DNA from: an uncultured Campylobacter sp.
Lineage (GTDB): Bacteria > Campylobacterota > Campylobacteria > Campylobacterales > Campylobacteraceae
Direction of reading: 5' to 3'
NCBI RefSeq assembly: GCF_938045595.1
Contig: NZ_CALIBB010000252.1
Coordinates: 1 to 24,573, forward strand
Length of the DNA stretch: 24,573 nt
The notes under the pieces are model-generated. The model searched no databases. It was not told the origin of the DNA and worked only from the letters and a program-made list of their open reading frames with translations. How positions within the stretch are numbered: position 1 is the first letter of the stretch; each line of letters starts with the position of its first letter. Shown in pieces: positions 24,485 through 24,573 of this stretch. A program made the translations under genes and the position numbers.

Positions 24485-24573
24485 TCACAAAATGTATTTC
24501 GCCAGATCCTCGTCGCTCGCGATGCCTGCGAGCTTTTCGCTTACGAGCTTTTCATCCACGACGATCTTTTGCC
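24485..24573 (-). CDS. hslU: C-terminus of HslU (partial)
   Basis: The minus strand enters from the right edge and reads ...KIVVDEKLVSEKLAGIA then SDEDLAKYIL and stop TGA at 24485-24487. HslU/ClpY proteins end with a conserved DEDLxRFIL or DEDLxKYIL tail, whose last residues insert into the HslV protease and activate it; this one fits. HslU is the AAA+ unfoldase of the HslUV protease. Its position upstream of era agrees with C. jejuni, where hslV-hslU-era are consecutive. Only about 28 residues are in the window, but the tail is very characteristic. Confidence 0.85.
   Translation of the reverse strand, partial: QKIVVDEKLVSEKLAGIASDEDLAKYIL

Overview
The window looks like a chromosomal segment of a Campylobacter (Campylobacterota) with fairly high GC for the genus, of the C. 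gracilis/showae/rectus kind. Grounds: the htpG, murG-ftsW, ftsK and hslU-era genes read as campylobacterial; a natural-transformation (cts-type) cluster is present; promoters carry bare TATAAT -10 boxes; and AAATTT/AAATTTTAAAATTT words fill the spacers. The species is inferred, not proven.

Layout. (1) 1-91: 3' end of an unidentified plus-strand gene, then a terminator. (2) 437-1044: a small AT-rich plus-strand unit with its own promoter, an unrecognised 153-aa protein and a 37-aa ORF; it looks acquired. (3) 1391-2782 (-): an OprD-family outer-membrane porin with promoter and terminator. (4) 3227-5068 (-): htpG, whose promoter carries CIRCE-like and HAIR-like heat-shock operator candidates. 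(5) 5414-6325 (+): a membrane-anchored, cysteine-paired Sel1-repeat protein. (6) 6554-8866 (-): ftsW then murG, for septal peptidoglycan. (7) 8871-11014: about 2.1 kb without a convincing gene, containing four degenerate copies of a ~93-bp tandem unit and very dense AAATTT-type words. (8) 11015 to ~13297 (-): ftsK, whose real N-terminus seems to lie upstream of the first ATG/GTG/TTG codon. (9) 13418-22859 (-): nine tightly packed genes for a type II secretion/type IV pilus-like DNA-uptake machine: PilM-PilN-like fusion, PilO-like, PilP/CtsR-like, secretin CtsD, ExeA-like ATPase CtsP, a TPR membrane protein, a small exported protein, traffic ATPase CtsE and platform protein CtsF, closed by a strong terminator. 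(10) 22922-23791 (-): era. (11) 23792-24484: spacer. (12) 24485-24573 (-): the last codons of hslU.

How it works together: region 9 would build the envelope-spanning part of a competence apparatus (secretin in the outer membrane, PilP/O/N alignment complex, inner-membrane platform, cytosolic ATPases). Pseudopilins, prepilin peptidase and ComEC-type channel are not in the window. ftsW, murG and ftsK serve division and chromosome segregation; htpG, hslU and era are housekeeping. No tRNA, rRNA, CRISPR array, transposase or phage gene was found. The most useful leads are the htpG operators, the ftsK start codon, the repeat-bearing gene desert, the AT-rich orphan unit and the single-locus arrangement of the uptake machine.
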